Positions 63,523 to 64,000 of a stretch of 64,000 nucleotides of DNA are shown here, piece by piece. The position numbers and the translations under genes are program-made. The stretch is from Mesorhizobium kowhaii (GTDB lineage Bacteria > Pseudomonadota > Alphaproteobacteria > Rhizobiales > Rhizobiaceae), in assembly GCF_003253745.1 (NCBI RefSeq), contig NZ_MZXV01000051.1, positions 124,001-188,000 on the forward strand. Reading direction: 5' to 3'. Position 1 is the stretch's first letter. Each line of letters opens with the position of its first letter. The notes below the pieces were generated by a model. It was not told the origin of the DNA. It did not search any database and saw only the letters and a list, made by a program, of their open reading frames with translations.

Positions 63523-64000
63523 ATGGCCAAGGAAGCGCGCGGCGATTTCTATCCGGTACCGATCGTCGACCAGAATACGCGACCGGGCGCGGTCACCCGG
63601 CTCATCATCTTCATCGTCGTTCTGACCGGGGCCGCGATCGTCTTCGGCCTTTTCCGCGAGCGCCTCGGCGACCCTTTTCTGCTTGGCATGCTCGGTGTGC
63701 TGGCGATGATCGGTGTCGGCTTCCTGTTCGCCACGGCGATCGGCTTCGTGCAGATCACGCCACGCTCGACCGGTGACGAACTGTCGAAGGCATTCGTTGA
63801 TTCGATGTCGCAGGGCCTTCTCGTCACGGACACAAAGGGCCGCGTCGTCTACGCCAATCGGGCCTATGCCGACATGACCGGAGCGACGTCGGCGGCCGAC
63901 CTGAAGACGGTCGAGGGGTTGCTCTCGGATGTCCCCGAAGCCTCGGTGACGATCTATCGGCTGGCGTCCGGCCTGCGCGACGGCCAGCCGGGCGACGGCG
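63523..64000 (+). CDS. cckA: Cell-cycle hybrid histidine kinase CckA, N-terminal part
   Basis: The first 159 residues of a kinase that runs off the right edge. Two transmembrane helices (about 26-46, RLIIFIVVLTGAAIVFGLF, and 52-75, FLLGMLGVLAMIGVGFLFAT) are followed by a PAS domain (AFVDSMSQGLLVTDTKGRVV, then YANRAYADMTG). This arrangement and sequence match rhizobial CckA, which phosphorylates CtrA and CpdR through ChpT. The HisKA, HATPase and receiver domains would lie beyond 64000. AGCAGGGGG lies a few bases before ATG 63523. The identification rests on the N-terminus only. Confidence 0.82.
   Translation, partial: MAKEARGDFYPVPIVDQNTRPGAVTRLIIFIVVLTGAAIVFGLFRERLGDPFLLGMLGVLAMIGVGFLFATAIGFVQITPRSTGDELSKAFVDSMSQGLLVTDTKGRVVYANRAYADMTGATSAADLKTVEGLLSDVPEASVTIYRLASGLRDGQPGDG

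Overview
The window looks like core chromosome of a Mesorhizobium-like alphaproteobacterium (order Hyphomicrobiales). The evidence is a uniformly GC-rich coding style, a 2120-residue homologue of the polar-growth protein GPR, a CckA start at the right edge, an alphaproteobacterial DksA with a degenerate zinc site, a fused malic enzyme MaeB, and many copies of short rhizobial intergenic palindromes. No rRNA, complete tRNA, CRISPR array, insertion sequence or prophage was recognised.

Layout. 1-4.7 kb: rnr (partial) and topA on the minus strand, then a divergent pair of a secreted repeat protein and CcdA. 4.8-8.6 kb: glmU and glmS for UDP-GlcNAc supply, separated by a frameshifted small gene. 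8.8-17.2 kb: a DUF502 membrane protein, recG, sdhE, mfd and a class II DAHP synthase. 17.3-24.4 kb: small and mid-size genes (RES-like fragment, GGDEF cyclase, GFA-family protein, dgkA, hemerythrin, DedA, DUF1003, a Tag-like glycosylase) and nadE. 24.5-30.9 kb: an ABC exporter with a long leader, a GNAT-like gene abutting a decayed NAD-kinase-like remnant, gltX, and a DUF2865 protein. 31-37.5 kb: maeB, an SDR, an LpxH-like phosphoesterase, an MFS carrier and a dipeptide/N-acetylamino-acid epimerase. 37.6-41.7 kb: a four-gene Mla/MCE lipid-transport operon. 41.8-48.8 kb: the giant GPR-like coiled-coil gene and a divergent orphan Hpt gene. 48.9-52 kb: a 2Fe-2S ferredoxin, a TrxR-type ferredoxin-NADP reductase and a DHA2 drug exporter. 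52.2-57.6 kb: a DUF922 protease-like protein, folP-folB-folK, DUF924, a Kef-type antiporter and a small exported protein. 57.8-64 kb: a secreted protein, DUF697-ycjX, sixA, dksA, a FliO-like gene, and the start of cckA.

How the genes fit together. Several groups serve the envelope and growth: glmU/glmS (UDP-GlcNAc), LpxH-like (lipid A), dgkA, Mla/MCE (lipid transport), GPR-like (polar growth) and cckA (cell cycle). Others serve genome maintenance (topA, recG, mfd, Tag-like), folate and NAD synthesis (fol genes, nadE), and redox (ferredoxin and its reductase, CcdA).

Most of the window is ordinary core genome. The most unusual structure is inside the GPR-like gene. It holds an exact mosaic of 36- and 29-residue units, including four tandem 94-residue (282-bp) super-units at residues 687-1062, followed by a second run of 29-residue units. 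Every spacing is 7n+1, which gives about 3.6 residues per turn. Other points of interest are a decayed NAD-kinase-like gene, a frameshifted gene between glmU and glmS, several perfect dyads in promoter regions, a strong-looking promoter with a structured leader before the ABC exporter, and two families of dispersed palindromes. I found no convincing new multi-gene system.
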